The notes beneath the pieces are model-generated. The model was not told where the DNA came from, did not search any database, and saw only the letters and a program-made list of their open reading frames with translations. The position numbers and the translations under genes were made by a program. Below are positions 43,354-53,189 of a stretch of DNA of 64,000 nt, piece by piece. Origin of the DNA: Caulobacter sp. Root655 (lineage in GTDB: Bacteria > Pseudomonadota > Alphaproteobacteria > Caulobacterales > Caulobacteraceae); NCBI RefSeq assembly GCF_001427665.1, contig NZ_LMHC01000024.1, positions 222,970 through 286,969 of the forward strand, in the 5' to 3' direction. How positions within the stretch are numbered: position 1 is the first letter of the stretch; every line of letters starts with the position of its first letter.

Positions 43354-45558
43354 TCAGGGTTTCAGGGTCCCAGCCTTGAGATCGGCCGCGCCCTTCAGGG
43401 CCAGGTCGTCGGAGGCCGCGCCGACCGCGACCTGATAGCTGCCCTTGTCGATTACCCAGCGATTGGCCTTGACGTCGAAGCGGCCCAGCAGGCGCGCGTC
43501 GGCGGCAAGCGTGACGCGACGAGTCTCACCGGGTTTGAGATCGATCTTGTCGAAGCCGATCAGACGCTGCAGCGGCTCGCCGCTTGCACCGGTCAGATAG
43601 ACCTGCGGTGCGGCCTTGCCGGCTCGCACACCGGTGTTAGCCACATCGAAGCTGACCGTCAGGGTGTCGCCGCCAGCGACCTTCAGGTTCGAGAAGCCGA
43701 ACGTCGTGTAGGACAGCCCGTGGCCGAACGCGAACAGCGGCTTGTCGCCAGTCTTGGCGAAGCGGCGGTAGCCGACGTCGGCGCCCTCGACATAGTCGAC
43801 GTCGAAGCGGGTCTTTTCCGGCACGCCCAGGCCCGGGAGCCGCTCGCGCGGATATTGGGCCAGCGAGGCAGGGAAGGTCACGGGCAGGCGGCCCGAGGCA
43901 TCGACCTGGCCGAACAGCACGTCGGCTATGGCGTCACCACCCCGCGCGCCGGAATACCAGGCCTCAACGACGGCCCCGGCCTGCTTCAACCAGGGCATTG
44001 CCACCGCCCCGCCGGTCTGCAGCACGACCACGGCCTTGGGATTGGCGGCCGTCACCGCGGCGATCAGCGCGTCCTGGCCGTCAGGCAGCGACAGGTCAAC
44101 GGCGTCCTCGCCCTCGCCCATCCACTGGTTGCCGAACACCACCACCACGTCGGCGGCCTTGGCGGCCGCGACCGCCGAAGCGACGTAACGGCCATCGTCG
44201 AAGGTCACCTTGGCTTGTGGCGCCAGCCTGCGGATCGCGGCCAGCGGCGAGGAAGGGTGGAAGTACTGGCTGCGGAACTGGGCCATCATCCCCTCCCCGC
44301 CCAGCGGGATGATCGTCTTGACGCCGCCGGGCGGCACGACCTGGGAAGAGCCGCCGCCTGACAACACGCCGGCGTCGGCGTGGCCGCCGATCACGGCGAT
44401 CGACCGGGCGGTCTTGGCAAGCGGCAGCAGGCCTTCGGTATTCTTCAGCAACACAATGCCTTCGCGCGCCGCCTCCAGGCTGACCGCGCCATTGGCGGCG
44501 TAGTCGATCTCGGACTTGGCGGCGGGGCGATCGAACAGGCCGGCGGCGAACATCGAGCGCAAGATCCGGCGGCTCATATCCGACAGGCGCGCGGCCGGGA
44601 CCTCCCCCTTCTCGACAGCCGCCTTCAGTGGCGCGCCGAACCAAGTGGTCCCGTCCAGTTGCTCGCCGGACTGCTGGTCAAGACCCTTGAGGGCGTAGTC
44701 GGTTGCGTGGACCGCGCCCCAGTCGGACATCACCCAGCCCTTATAGCCCCAATCGCGCTTGAGCACGGTGTTCAGCAGGTGGTTATTGCCGCAGCTATAG
44801 TCGCCATTGACCAGGTTGTAGGCGCACATCACCGAGCCGGGCTGGCCCTTTTCGATGGCGATCTCAAACGCCAGGAGGTCGCTCTCGCGGTGCGCCCCCT
44901 CCTCGATCACCGAGTTGGCGGTCATGCGGCCGGTCTCCTGACCGTTCAGCGAGAAGTGCTTGATCGTCGATACGACGCCTTGGTCTTGGATGCCCTTGAT
45001 CGCCGCGCCCGCCAGCGAACCGGCAAGCCACGGGTCCTCGCCCAGATATTCGAAATTGCGGCCGTTGCGGGGATCGCGCGCCAGATTGACGCCGCCGGCC
45101 AGTTGCACATTGAACCCCTTGGCGCGGGCCTCGCGGCCGACAACCGCGCCGCCTTCATAGATCAGCCGCGTGTTGAAGGTCGCCGCCTGCGCCAGGCCCG
45201 ACGGCAGGGCGGTGGCGCCGTCGCCTGGCCTCACCCCCAGGGGATTGGTCACACCAAGGCTCGCGTCACTCTCCTGCAGGGCCGGGACGCCCAGACGCGG
45301 CACGCCGGGGAAATAGCCGGCCGATCCGATCGCGCCTTGCGGCGCCTCGAAGCCCAAGACCGGCATGGCCATCGGCCCATGCACCAGGCCGATCCGCTCA
45401 TCCAGGGTCAGCGCTCTGTCGAGCAGCGCGGCGCGCTCGTCTGGCGAGAGCTTGGCCTCGCTCCAGGGATGATCGGGAGGCGTGGCGGCTTGAGCGGCAA
45501 CGGCGAACGCCAGAACGGCGAAGCTCGAGGCGAGTGACAGGGAGCGATGCAGGGTCAT
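43354..45558 (-). CDS. Secreted beta-glucosidase-like GH3
   Basis: 734 residues from ATG 45558; a longer open frame upstream has no export signal. The signal peptide ends AVAAQA. The GH3 barrel shows NPLGVRPGDGATALPS, GREARAKGFNVQLAGGVNLARDP, VVSTIKHFSLNGQETGR, and the nucleophile in GWVMSDWGA at Asp279. The second domain has GIVLLKNTEGLLPL and the acid/base region in VVFGNQWMGEGEDAVDLSLP, then the FnIII-like C-terminal domain. It acts on beta-linked glucose or xylose oligosaccharides in the periplasm. It is transcribed toward the left repeat; LacI lies upstream on the same strand, with operators in the gap between. Confidence 0.92.
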   Translation of the reverse strand: MTLHRSLSLASSFAVLAFAVAAQAATPPDHPWSEAKLSPDERAALLDRALTLDERIGLVHGPMAMPVLGFEAPQGAIGSAGYFPGVPRLGVPALQESDASLGVTNPLGVRPGDGATALPSGLAQAATFNTRLIYEGGAVVGREARAKGFNVQLAGGVNLARDPRNGRNFEYLGEDPWLAGSLAGAAIKGIQDQGVVSTIKHFSLNGQETGRMTANSVIEEGAHRESDLLAFEIAIEKGQPGSVMCAYNLVNGDYSCGNNHLLNTVLKRDWGYKGWVMSDWGAVHATDYALKGLDQQSGEQLDGTTWFGAPLKAAVEKGEVPAARLSDMSRRILRSMFAAGLFDRPAAKSEIDYAANGAVSLEAAREGIVLLKNTEGLLPLAKTARSIAVIGGHADAGVLSGGGSSQVVPPGGVKTIIPLGGEGMMAQFRSQYFHPSSPLAAIRRLAPQAKVTFDDGRYVASAVAAAKAADVVVVFGNQWMGEGEDAVDLSLPDGQDALIAAVTAANPKAVVVLQTGGAVAMPWLKQAGAVVEAWYSGARGGDAIADVLFGQVDASGRLPVTFPASLAQYPRERLPGLGVPEKTRFDVDYVEGADVGYRRFAKTGDKPLFAFGHGLSYTTFGFSNLKVAGGDTLTVSFDVANTGVRAGKAAPQVYLTGASGEPLQRLIGFDKIDLKPGETRRVTLAADARLLGRFDVKANRWVIDKGSYQVAVGAASDDLALKGAADLKAGTLKP

Positions 45559-45640
45559 GATTCTTCGTCGTTCAGGGGGCGAGCCTGAAAAGGGCGGGCA
45601 GGCGTCGCGGACCTCGTCAGGCCCGGGGCAGGCGCCGACG

Positions 45641-45813
45641 AAGAGGCCTGACCAATTTCCGCAGGATGTCGCGCGCGTGGCATGAGACCTCCAGTTTCCC
45701 CCGGCCCTCACGATGAGGGCCTTTGCGATTCACCGCTTCTGTGACGGCGACGTGGACGTTTTAGCTTCTTACGAAAACGTTTTCTATGACAATCGAAATT
45801 GGTCAGGCCTCTT
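45641..45813. promoter_or_regulatory. GH3 promoter region with LacI operator inside a 19-bp inverted repeat
   Basis: AAGAGGCCTGACCAATTTC (45641-45659) is repeated exactly in inverted form at 45795-45813. Between the arms, GAAAACGTTTTC (45773-45784) is a perfect 12-bp palindrome with a central CG, typical of LacI-family operators. The arms carry TGACCAATTT, also found near the GntR gene at 49430 and 50383. The gap of 292 bases between GH3 and LacI has no gene. Confidence 0.6.
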
Positions 45814-45850
45814 TTTGCGGATCGATGCTGGATGCTTGCGAAACTTGGGT

Positions 45851-46894
45851 TCAGCCGCGGGGTGGCGCGGCCGATTGCCGGGAGATCAAGCGATAGTCGA
45901 GCTTGCGCTCCTGGATCCGTGCACGGAACCTTTTGTCGCCAAAGCCGGCGATGAGCATGTCCACCGCCGCCTCGGCCATCTCCGCGATGGGCTGGTGAAC
46001 CGTCGTGAGGGGCGGCCAGGATGTTTGCGCCGCCAGTGAATTGTCGAAGCCAACGACCGAGATCCGCTCCGGCACACCGACCCCGTGCTTGGCCAATGCG
46101 GCAAGCGCGCCGATGGCCATTTCATCGTTGCCGGCGAAGATGGCCGTAGGCGGCGGATCCAAGGCCAGGAGCGTTTCGGCCGCGCTGAACCCCGACATGC
46201 CAAAGAAGTTGCCGATGACAATCCAATCGTCGGGAACCGTGACGCCACATTCTCGCATGGCGGCGAGGTAGCCTTCTCGTCGGCGCACGGCGGCGCGGTG
46301 ATCAGCGGGACCGCCTATGAAAGCGATGCGGCGATGGCCCATTTCCCACAGCTGCAGAGTCTGCTCCCGAGCGGCCTCCTGGTCGTCGATCCAAACGTAG
46401 GGCGAGCGTTCCAGATCGCTATTTGGCGCCAGGCGGACGTAGGGGACCCTTGCATCTTCGACCGCGGCCAGGAGGCGTGGATCGTCGCAGAGCGGCGGGG
46501 TCAGGACGAGGCCGTCAAAGGCGGCGTCGCGCAACATCAGCCCCAAGGCTTCAGGCGTGATGACCCCTTCGGGCGTCTCGATTTGCTCGACGACGAGGTG
46601 GTAGCCGGCGCGGCGGCAGGCGTTCATCGCGCCAAGCTGGACCTCTCCGACATAGTGGTAGCCGCCCAGGCGTAGAAACATGACGCCGATCAAGTAGCTG
46701 CGCCGCCCCGACAGCGCGCGCGCGGAGACGTTTGGCCGATAGCCTAGGCGATCAACGATTTCGAGGACCCGGGCGCGGACTTCAGGCCCGGCCCCCTCTC
46801 CCCGATTGAGAACCCGAGAGACCGTCGCGATTGACACACCCGCTTCGCGCGCGATGTCGATGATCGTGACGCCCTTGTCGTTGCTTTTCCCCAT
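45851..46894 (-). CDS. LacI-family transcriptional repressor
   Basis: 347 residues from ATG 46894. The N-terminal HTH is VTIIDIAREAGVSIATVSRVLN and the hinge is RPNVSARALSGRRS. The sugar-binding domain contains IGVMFLRLGGYHYVGEVQ, RRIAFIGGPADHRAAVRRREGY, PTAIFAGNDEMAIGAL and ISVVGFDNSLAA. It most likely binds the palindrome at 45773-45784 and controls the GH3 gene next to it. It might also act on the TonB receptor upstream. The sugar effector cannot be told from the sequence. Confidence 0.93.
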   Translation of the reverse strand: MGKSNDKGVTIIDIAREAGVSIATVSRVLNRGEGAGPEVRARVLEIVDRLGYRPNVSARALSGRRSYLIGVMFLRLGGYHYVGEVQLGAMNACRRAGYHLVVEQIETPEGVITPEALGLMLRDAAFDGLVLTPPLCDDPRLLAAVEDARVPYVRLAPNSDLERSPYVWIDDQEAAREQTLQLWEMGHRRIAFIGGPADHRAAVRRREGYLAAMRECGVTVPDDWIVIGNFFGMSGFSAAETLLALDPPPTAIFAGNDEMAIGALAALAKHGVGVPERISVVGFDNSLAAQTSWPPLTTVHQPIAEMAEAAVDMLIAGFGDKRFRARIQERKLDYRLISRQSAAPPRG

Positions 46895-47082
46895 CGCCCA
46901 ACGTCTAGCAGGAATTGCCGTCTGGACGAGTCCCGGCCTCGTCCCGCCGCAGGCCCGCAACAACAAAAAGCGACGCGCCATCTAGGCGCGCCGCCGGTCG
47001 CCGAAGCGACGAGGGGCCCGGGAACAAAGGGGCAGATCCCCGGGAAGACGCGGCGCGATCGGCCGCGCGAAGCGTGTTGCGC

Positions 47083-49374
47083 CTAGAAGCCCACCCGCGC
47101 GCGGATGCCGACATAGCGCTTGGAGTTGCGTGGCAGCAGCTGAGCGATCGCTCCGGCATTGGACGAGCCGGTGTAGCCAAGCGAGCTGGCGTAGTGCTGG
47201 TCGAACAGATTGTTGACGAACAGAGCCACGCGGTAGTTGTCCTCATCGCGGCCCGTGACGCCGATGCTGGCGTTGACCACGCCGTAGGCCTTCTGGCGCG
47301 AGATGGGCGTACCCAGGAGGTCGAGCATGACGGCGCTCTGATGCGTGTACTCGGCGGTGACGAAACCGTCGAAGGGCAAGCTCGGCAACTCGACGTCATA
47401 GACGCCAGCCAGCGAGTACTTGAACTTCGGCGAGTTGGCCAAGGGCTTGCCCGAAAGGTTCTGGAAGTTCGAAGCCCCCACGGGGCGGCAGCCCTGCGCG
47501 AGCGTCTGGTTGGTGTAGCAAGGCGCGTTCGTGAATTCGCGGATCGTCGCGTCGGTATAGGCGGCGGAAGCGTCGATGCGCAGGGCGCGCACCGGCTTGG
47601 CCGAAACCTCGACCTCGACGCCCTTGCTCCGCAGCGAACCCACATTGCTCAACTGCGGCACGATGGTGCCGTCCGGCTGGGTGACGCCGCCCTGGGCCTG
47701 GAAGTCGGTGAAGTCGGTCAGAAAGCCCGTGACATTGAGCTGAACGCGGTTTTCCAGAACGCGGCTCTTGAGGCCCAGCTCGTAGGCTTTGCTCGTCTCG
47801 GGACGCACCGGCTTGGCCGCTCGCCCGGGATTGAAGCCCGTGCTGATGTCGAAGCCCTGACCCTTGTAGCCCGTCGACAACGACGCATAGGCCATGACGT
47901 TTTCGGCCAGGTCCTGACGCAGCGCGACCTTGTAGGTGATGTGATCATCCTTGGCCTTGCCCGAGCAGGTCGACAAGCACGAGGCGTTGTTGGCCGGCGG
48001 GGCCGCCGTCGGCGTGCGATTGAGGAAGGTGGCCTCGATCACTTCGTGATTGAAGCGCAGACCGCCATCGACGTGGGTCTTCTCGCCGACGTGGTAGGTC
48101 ATCTGGGTGAAGGCGGCCATGGTCTTGGTGCCGGCGGTCGCCGCCCAGCTCGTCGCGGCGTTGGGGCCGCGCGAGAATGAACGATCGGAGTCCCCGTCGG
48201 CGTAAAACAAGGCGAACAGGTAGTCGAGCTTGCGCGAGCCGCTCGAAACCAGCCGCAGTTCCTGCGTAAAGTTCGTCGAGTGGAACGGGCCGCCGGCCGT
48301 GGAGCCGTTGGGCAGGATGCTCGTCGGGTCGGCCGTGTTCAGCAGCGTCGGCGAACCGAGGGTGTCCAGGTCCTCCAGGAAGCGAAAGCGCCAGTCCTGG
48401 TAGCTGGTGATGGACACCAGATTGGCGACGCCCAAATCCAGGCTGGCGCGGCCGTTCAGCATGATCTGCTTGCTGGTGTTCTTCGGCTCGGTGTCGAGGC
48501 GGATCCTGTAGTTGCCATCCCCCGGCGTGAGCCCGACAGCCGATAGGGCCAGCGGCGCGCCAAAGGCGCTGGCGCCCGGATTGATGCTGCGGAACGTCCG
48601 GACCTGGCCGTCGGTCTTGGTGTTGGTGTGCGAGGCCGTCAGGGCGATGTTGAGATTGTCGGTCGGATCCAGCTCAAGTCGTCCGCGAACGCCGTAAGAC
48701 CGGTCGCCGTTCAGTTTGTGACCGGTGTTGAGGTTGCGGATATAGCCGTCGCGATCACCGTAGAAGGCGTTGAGGCGGAAGCCGGCCTTGTCGGAGATCG
48801 GGCCCGAGACCATGCCTTCGACGCGCTTTTCGCCATCGCTGGTCAGCGTTCCGCCGACGGAGCCCGTCAGGGTCTTGGTCGGCTTCTGGGTGACGATGTT
48901 GATGACGCCGGCGGCGGCGTTCTTGCCGAAGAGCGTGCCTTGCGGACCGCGCAGGACTTCCAGCCGGGCGATGTCGTTGAGACCGGAAAAGGCCTGGGCC
49001 TGCTGCAGCAACGCGACGTCATCGACCACGACCGCAACGCTGGGCTCGATGCCGATGCTGAACGAGAACGTGCCGATCCCGCGCAGATTGATGCTGTTGC
49101 CGGTGGCGTTGGTGTTTTCCGTGACCGTCAAGCTGGGCGAGACGCGGACCACATCCGTGACTTGGACGACGTTCCGCGCTTCCAGTTGCTCGCTGCTGAC
49201 GGCGCTGACGGCGGCGGGCACGTCCTGCAGGTTCTGTTCGCGCTTTTGCGCGGTGACGACGATCTCGTCGAGCGCCACGGCTTGGTTGGCCGACTGCGGC
49301 GCAGTCTGCGCCCAAGCCTGGCCGGAAGCCGCGATCATGGCGGCGCTCGCCATCCAAAGAAGACGCCTGTTCAT
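47083..49374 (-). CDS. TonB-dependent receptor 3
   Basis: 763 residues from ATG 49374, with GGAGGGG upstream. Signal peptide ends QAWAQ. TonB-box region DEIVVTAQKREQNLQDVP, plug NLRGIGTFSFSIGIEPSVAV and LEVLRGPQGTLFGKNAAAGV, and barrel end IRARVGF. This form of plug resembles the smaller receptors often used for iron or small oligosaccharides, unlike the TonB-Xanth-Caul receptors on the left. It is divergent from the GntR gene and shares a GntR-type site in the 202-base gap, so it is probably regulated with GH2 and GH3. Confidence 0.9.
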   Translation of the reverse strand: MNRRLLWMASAAMIAASGQAWAQTAPQSANQAVALDEIVVTAQKREQNLQDVPAAVSAVSSEQLEARNVVQVTDVVRVSPSLTVTENTNATGNSINLRGIGTFSFSIGIEPSVAVVVDDVALLQQAQAFSGLNDIARLEVLRGPQGTLFGKNAAAGVINIVTQKPTKTLTGSVGGTLTSDGEKRVEGMVSGPISDKAGFRLNAFYGDRDGYIRNLNTGHKLNGDRSYGVRGRLELDPTDNLNIALTASHTNTKTDGQVRTFRSINPGASAFGAPLALSAVGLTPGDGNYRIRLDTEPKNTSKQIMLNGRASLDLGVANLVSITSYQDWRFRFLEDLDTLGSPTLLNTADPTSILPNGSTAGGPFHSTNFTQELRLVSSGSRKLDYLFALFYADGDSDRSFSRGPNAATSWAATAGTKTMAAFTQMTYHVGEKTHVDGGLRFNHEVIEATFLNRTPTAAPPANNASCLSTCSGKAKDDHITYKVALRQDLAENVMAYASLSTGYKGQGFDISTGFNPGRAAKPVRPETSKAYELGLKSRVLENRVQLNVTGFLTDFTDFQAQGGVTQPDGTIVPQLSNVGSLRSKGVEVEVSAKPVRALRIDASAAYTDATIREFTNAPCYTNQTLAQGCRPVGASNFQNLSGKPLANSPKFKYSLAGVYDVELPSLPFDGFVTAEYTHQSAVMLDLLGTPISRQKAYGVVNASIGVTGRDEDNYRVALFVNNLFDQHYASSLGYTGSSNAGAIAQLLPRNSKRYVGIRARVGF

Positions 49375-49420
49375 TTTCCCCTCCTGCTTTTTTTAGCGAA
49401 CGGTCTGTCCGATCGCGCTT

Positions 49421-49440
49421 AATCTGTCTTACCAATTTTT
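49421..49440. promoter_or_regulatory. GntR-type operator candidate 1
   Basis: AATCTGTCTTACCAATTTTT matches the site at 50374-50393 in 17 of 20 bases. It lies in the gap between TonB receptor 3 (-) and the GntR gene (+). The rest of 49375-49576 holds no gene. Confidence 0.55.
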
Positions 49441-49576
49441 GGGTTTATGGTTTTAGCGTCAACCTCTTTTTGCCTGACAACCCACGCGATCTGGACCACA
49501 ATCGGCCAGCGCGCCAGCCGGCCCGACAGGCCTGGGCGCGCACAAGCAACGCTGACGACGATTTGGGAGATACGGA

Positions 49577-50380
49577 ATGACGGCTCGCGCAAAGGGGGGC
49601 GCAGAAAAGACGAGCCCCGTCGACGACGGCGCCGCGAGCGGAGACCGCATCTACCAAAGATTGGCCCGGCACGTTTTCGATGATCTGATCGCGGGGCGCT
49701 ACGAGATCGGCAGCCGCCTGCCCGCCGAGCGCGAGCTCTGCGCCGAGTACGGCGCCAGTCGTCCCGCGGTGCGCGAGGCGCTGATTGCGCTCGAGGTCCA
49801 AGGCTACATCGATATTCGCGTGGGCTCAGGCGCCTACGTTCGGCGACTGCCGGGCCGCGAAGACCACCCAGGCTTCGCCATCACCGCCTTCGAACTGACC
49901 GAGACGCGCCTGGCGTTCGAAGGCGAGGCCGCCGCGCTGGCCGCCAATCATATCAATGACGACGAGATCGCCCGGCTTGAAATGCTGCTGGAAGACATGA
50001 CGGCCGAAAACCTCCGCCCCAAGGTGACGGAGGACGCCGACCGGGCGTTCCACATGACCATCGCCCAGGCCACGCGCAACGCCGGGATCGTGCTGACCAT
50101 CGAGGAGCTGTGGCGCCTGCGCTCGGCCTCGCCGGCTTGCGCGCTGCTTCACAACAAGGCCCGCAGCGCCAAGATCCGCCCCGTCGTGGCCGAGCACCGC
50201 CGCATCGTCGAGGCGCTCAAGGCCCGGGATCCGCAGGCCGCCAGGGCCGCCATGCGCGCCCACCTCGCTGCCGTGATGGATCACCTGCTCTTCACGACCG
50301 AAGAGCTGGCGCTGGAGGAAGCGCGCCGGACGGCCGCTGGCGTGCGAGCGCGCTTCTCCGCCGCCGCTCACAAAATCTGA
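49577..50380 (+). CDS. GntR-family (FCD/FadR-type) transcriptional regulator
   Basis: 267 residues; GGGAG about 8 bases before ATG 49577. The winged helix-turn-helix spans 25-90: YQRLARHVFDDLIAGRYEIG, LPAERELCAEYGASRPAVREALIALEVQGYIDIR. The helical FCD effector domain follows, with metal-type residues in TRLAFEGEAAALAA, EDADRAFHMTIAQAT and AEHRRIVEALKARD. Such regulators respond to sugar acids and organic acids (UxuR, ExuR, LldR). Near-identical sites lie before it and at its 3' end, so it probably controls itself, TonB receptor 3 and the GH2 gene. Confidence 0.93.
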   Translation: MTARAKGGAEKTSPVDDGAASGDRIYQRLARHVFDDLIAGRYEIGSRLPAERELCAEYGASRPAVREALIALEVQGYIDIRVGSGAYVRRLPGREDHPGFAITAFELTETRLAFEGEAAALAANHINDDEIARLEMLLEDMTAENLRPKVTEDADRAFHMTIAQATRNAGIVLTIEELWRLRSASPACALLHNKARSAKIRPVVAEHRRIVEALKARDPQAARAAMRAHLAAVMDHLLFTTEELALEEARRTAAGVRARFSAAAHKI

Positions 50381-50413
50381 CTGACCAATTTTCCTGAATT
50401 GATCTGGCAGATT
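50374..50413. promoter_or_regulatory. GntR-type operator candidate 2, upstream of GH2/malectin
   Basis: AATCTGACTGACCAATTTTC begins within the last codons of the GntR gene. It contains inverted elements CAATT (50386-50390)/AATTG (50397-50401) and AATCTG (50374-50379)/CAGATT (50408-50413). It lies about 60-100 bases before the GH2 start. Confidence 0.55.
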
Positions 50414-50475
50414 TGATTTAAGGCGCTAAGCTCGCTCCAACGCCGCCATCAGGCGACGACTGGGAGGGCATGCCG

Positions 50476-53166
50476 ATGAGACGACTGCTACTGGCCACGG
50501 CGATGACGATCCTCGTCGCGCCAGCGATCGTCCGAGCCGAGTCGCCGGCGGCCCCGGCGCGCGCGGAGACCGCCCTGGCCGAGAACTGGCGCTTTCGCCA
50601 GGACGACACCCTGAGCGGCGCCGAAAGCCCGTCCTTCGACGACCACGACTGGCAGCCCGTCGCCGTGCCGCACACCTGGAACCGGGTTGGCCTCTATCTG
50701 CCCGGTCCGGTCGAGCGCACGCATAAGGCCGAGACCATCAACAAGACCCAGGGCGTGGGCTGGTACCGGCTGGCGTTCGCCGCGCCCAAGCTGGACGGGC
50801 GCCGCGCCTACCTGCAGTTCGATGCGGCCAGCCGCGCCGCCAAGGTCTGGCTGAACGGCGCCTACCTGGGCGAACACCAGGGCGGCTTCTCGCGCTTCCG
50901 TCTCGACGCCACCGACGCCCTGCGCGGCGAGGGCCAGAATCTGCTGGTCGTACGCACCGACAACAGCAAACCCGCGCCGGGTTCCCCGACGGCCGACAAC
51001 CTGCCCCTGACCGGCGACTTCTTCGTGCATGGCGGTCTCTACCGTCCCGTCAGCTTGGTTCTCACCAACGCCGCCCATTTCGACATGCTCGATTTCGGCG
51101 GCGCCGGCGTCTATGCGAACACCGCCACGCTTTCGCCCGCCAAGGCCGAAATCCAGGTTCGCGCCAAACTCCGAAACGAAATGGCCGGAGCCTTGGCCGC
51201 CCGCGTGGTGATCAAACTCTATGACGCCGCGGGTCGCGTAGCCGCTCAAGCCAGCACGACCGCGGCCATCCCCGCCAAGGGCGCCAAGGAGGCGTCCCTC
51301 ACCCTGTCGCTCGCCAATCCGCATCTTTGGAGCGGCGTGGCCGATCCGTACCTCTACCGATTGGAGACCGAACTGGTCTCCGCCGACGGCAGGGTCCTCG
51401 ACCTGGTGACGACGCCCTTTGGGGTTCGCCAGATGGCGTTCGACCCCGATCGGGGCTTTCTGCTGAACGGCAAACCTTATCGCCTGCACGGCGTCGGTTA
51501 TCACCAGGACCGTGAGGGCAAGGGCTGGGCGACCAGCCCCGCCGATATCGAGGACGACATGGCGACCCTGCGCGAGATGGGCGCCAACACCCTTCGACTG
51601 ACCCACTACCAGCACGGTCAAGTCATCCATGATCTGGCGGACAAGTATGGCTTTGTGCTCTGGGACGAAATCCCGCTGGTCTCCGCCTGGACGTCGGGCG
51701 GCGCGCTCGAGCCGACCCCGGCCCTGATCGAGAACGCGCGTCAGCAACTCAAGGAACTGATCCGACAGAACTACAATCACGCCTCGGTCGCGACTTGGGG
51801 CATCGCCAACGAAGTCGATTTCGGCAACTCGTTCCCTGCCTTCCTGACCGGTTACCCGGACGGCAAGTCGCCCGATCCGATGCCGCTGCTGAAGTCGTTG
51901 AACGACTTGGCCCATCAGGAAGACCCAGCGCGGCCCACGGCCCTGGCGACGTGCTGCGAAGGCCGGGTTTTCGCCGCCGGCGTCGATGTGCCGACCACCG
52001 CGGAGGCCGCCGACCTGGGCGGCGCCAACCGCTATTTCGGCTGGTATTTCGGCGCGCCCGACGACCTGGGCCCGCATCTGGACGCCCTGCGCGCCAAGCG
52101 TCCGCGCCAACCCCTGTCGGTGACCGAGTATGGCGCCGGCGGCGGTGTGACCATCCACACCGACGACGTCCTGGGCGGCCCGATCGACTCCCGTGGCCGC
52201 GCGCAGCCCGAGGAGTACGAGAGCTACATTCACGAGACCGCCTGGGCGGCCCTGTCGCAGCGCCCCTATCTCTGGGGCACATGGCTTTGGAACGCCTTCG
52301 ACTTCGCCACCACGATCCGTCACGAGGGCGACGCCGACGACATCAACACCAAGGGCCTGGTCACCTATGACCGCAAGATCCGCAAGGACACCTGGTACTT
52401 CTACAAGGCCAACTGGGCGACGACGCCCACGGTGCACATCAACGGCCGGCGCTATGTCGACCGCGCCTATCCGGTCACCGATGTGCGGGTGTATTCGAAC
52501 GGCGCGGCGACCGAGCTTACGCTGAACGGACACTCGCTGGGATCGCTCAGCGACTGTCCGCAGCGGATCTGCGTTTGGCCGGCCGTGCGCCTGGCGCCGG
52601 GCGAGAACGTCCTGATTGCCCGCGCCGATTTCGGCGGCCGCCCCTTCGAGGACCGTATCACCTGGAAGCGCCCGGCCGACACAGCCGCGCCATTCCGCAT
52701 CGACGCCGGCGCGATCGTCGGCGCGGGCAAGATCACGGCCTTTGGCTCCGACGCCTTCTTCAAGGGCGGCGAGGCTCAGTCGGCCAATACCCCGGCCGAC
52801 TACGGACGCCCCGCCGCGCGGGCCCAGATCAGCGGAACCGACGAGATCGATGTGACCGCCAGCTATCGCCAAGGCCGTTTCATCTATGCGATCCCGGCCG
52901 CGCCCGGCCGCTATCGCGTGAGCCTGACCTTCGTCGAGCCCAAGCTGGCGAGCGGCGAGCGGCGCTTCGACATCGTCGCCAACGGCGCGCGGGTGCTTGG
53001 CGACCTTGATATTTCGGCGCAGGCCGGCGGTCCGCTGAAGGCGCTGAACAAGACGTTCGAGACCAGCGCCGGCGACCAGGGCCTGACGTTGGAGTTCACC
53101 CCCACCAAGGGCGAGGCGATCGTCTCCGCGATCGAGATCACGCCCCTCCCCGCCTCCAGGCCATAG
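50476..53166 (+). CDS. Secreted glycoside hydrolase family 2 with C-terminal malectin domain
   Basis: 896 residues from ATG 50476; the ATG at 50470 sits too close to the GGGAGGG site (50462-50468). Signal peptide ends near RA (residue 22). The GH2 jelly roll contains VAVPHTWNRVG and WLNGAYLGEHQGGFS. The barrel contains LRLTHYQHG, WGIANEVDF (acid/base Glu446) and LSVTEYGAGGG (nucleophile Glu551). After an Ig-like part, the last 170 residues (FRIDAGA, GRYRVSLTFVEPK, FDIVANGARVL) form a malectin-like carbohydrate-binding domain. It is a beta-galactosidase or related exo-enzyme. It follows the GntR gene and ends 23 bases before the right 98-bp repeat. Confidence 0.9.
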   Translation: MRRLLLATAMTILVAPAIVRAESPAAPARAETALAENWRFRQDDTLSGAESPSFDDHDWQPVAVPHTWNRVGLYLPGPVERTHKAETINKTQGVGWYRLAFAAPKLDGRRAYLQFDAASRAAKVWLNGAYLGEHQGGFSRFRLDATDALRGEGQNLLVVRTDNSKPAPGSPTADNLPLTGDFFVHGGLYRPVSLVLTNAAHFDMLDFGGAGVYANTATLSPAKAEIQVRAKLRNEMAGALAARVVIKLYDAAGRVAAQASTTAAIPAKGAKEASLTLSLANPHLWSGVADPYLYRLETELVSADGRVLDLVTTPFGVRQMAFDPDRGFLLNGKPYRLHGVGYHQDREGKGWATSPADIEDDMATLREMGANTLRLTHYQHGQVIHDLADKYGFVLWDEIPLVSAWTSGGALEPTPALIENARQQLKELIRQNYNHASVATWGIANEVDFGNSFPAFLTGYPDGKSPDPMPLLKSLNDLAHQEDPARPTALATCCEGRVFAAGVDVPTTAEAADLGGANRYFGWYFGAPDDLGPHLDALRAKRPRQPLSVTEYGAGGGVTIHTDDVLGGPIDSRGRAQPEEYESYIHETAWAALSQRPYLWGTWLWNAFDFATTIRHEGDADDINTKGLVTYDRKIRKDTWYFYKANWATTPTVHINGRRYVDRAYPVTDVRVYSNGAATELTLNGHSLGSLSDCPQRICVWPAVRLAPGENVLIARADFGGRPFEDRITWKRPADTAAPFRIDAGAIVGAGKITAFGSDAFFKGGEAQSANTPADYGRPAARAQISGTDEIDVTASYRQGRFIYAIPAAPGRYRVSLTFVEPKLASGERRFDIVANGARVLGDLDISAQAGGPLKALNKTFETSAGDQGLTLEFTPTKGEAIVSAIEITPLPASRP

Positions 53167-53189
53167 GATTCCAAGACGTGTTGATGACG

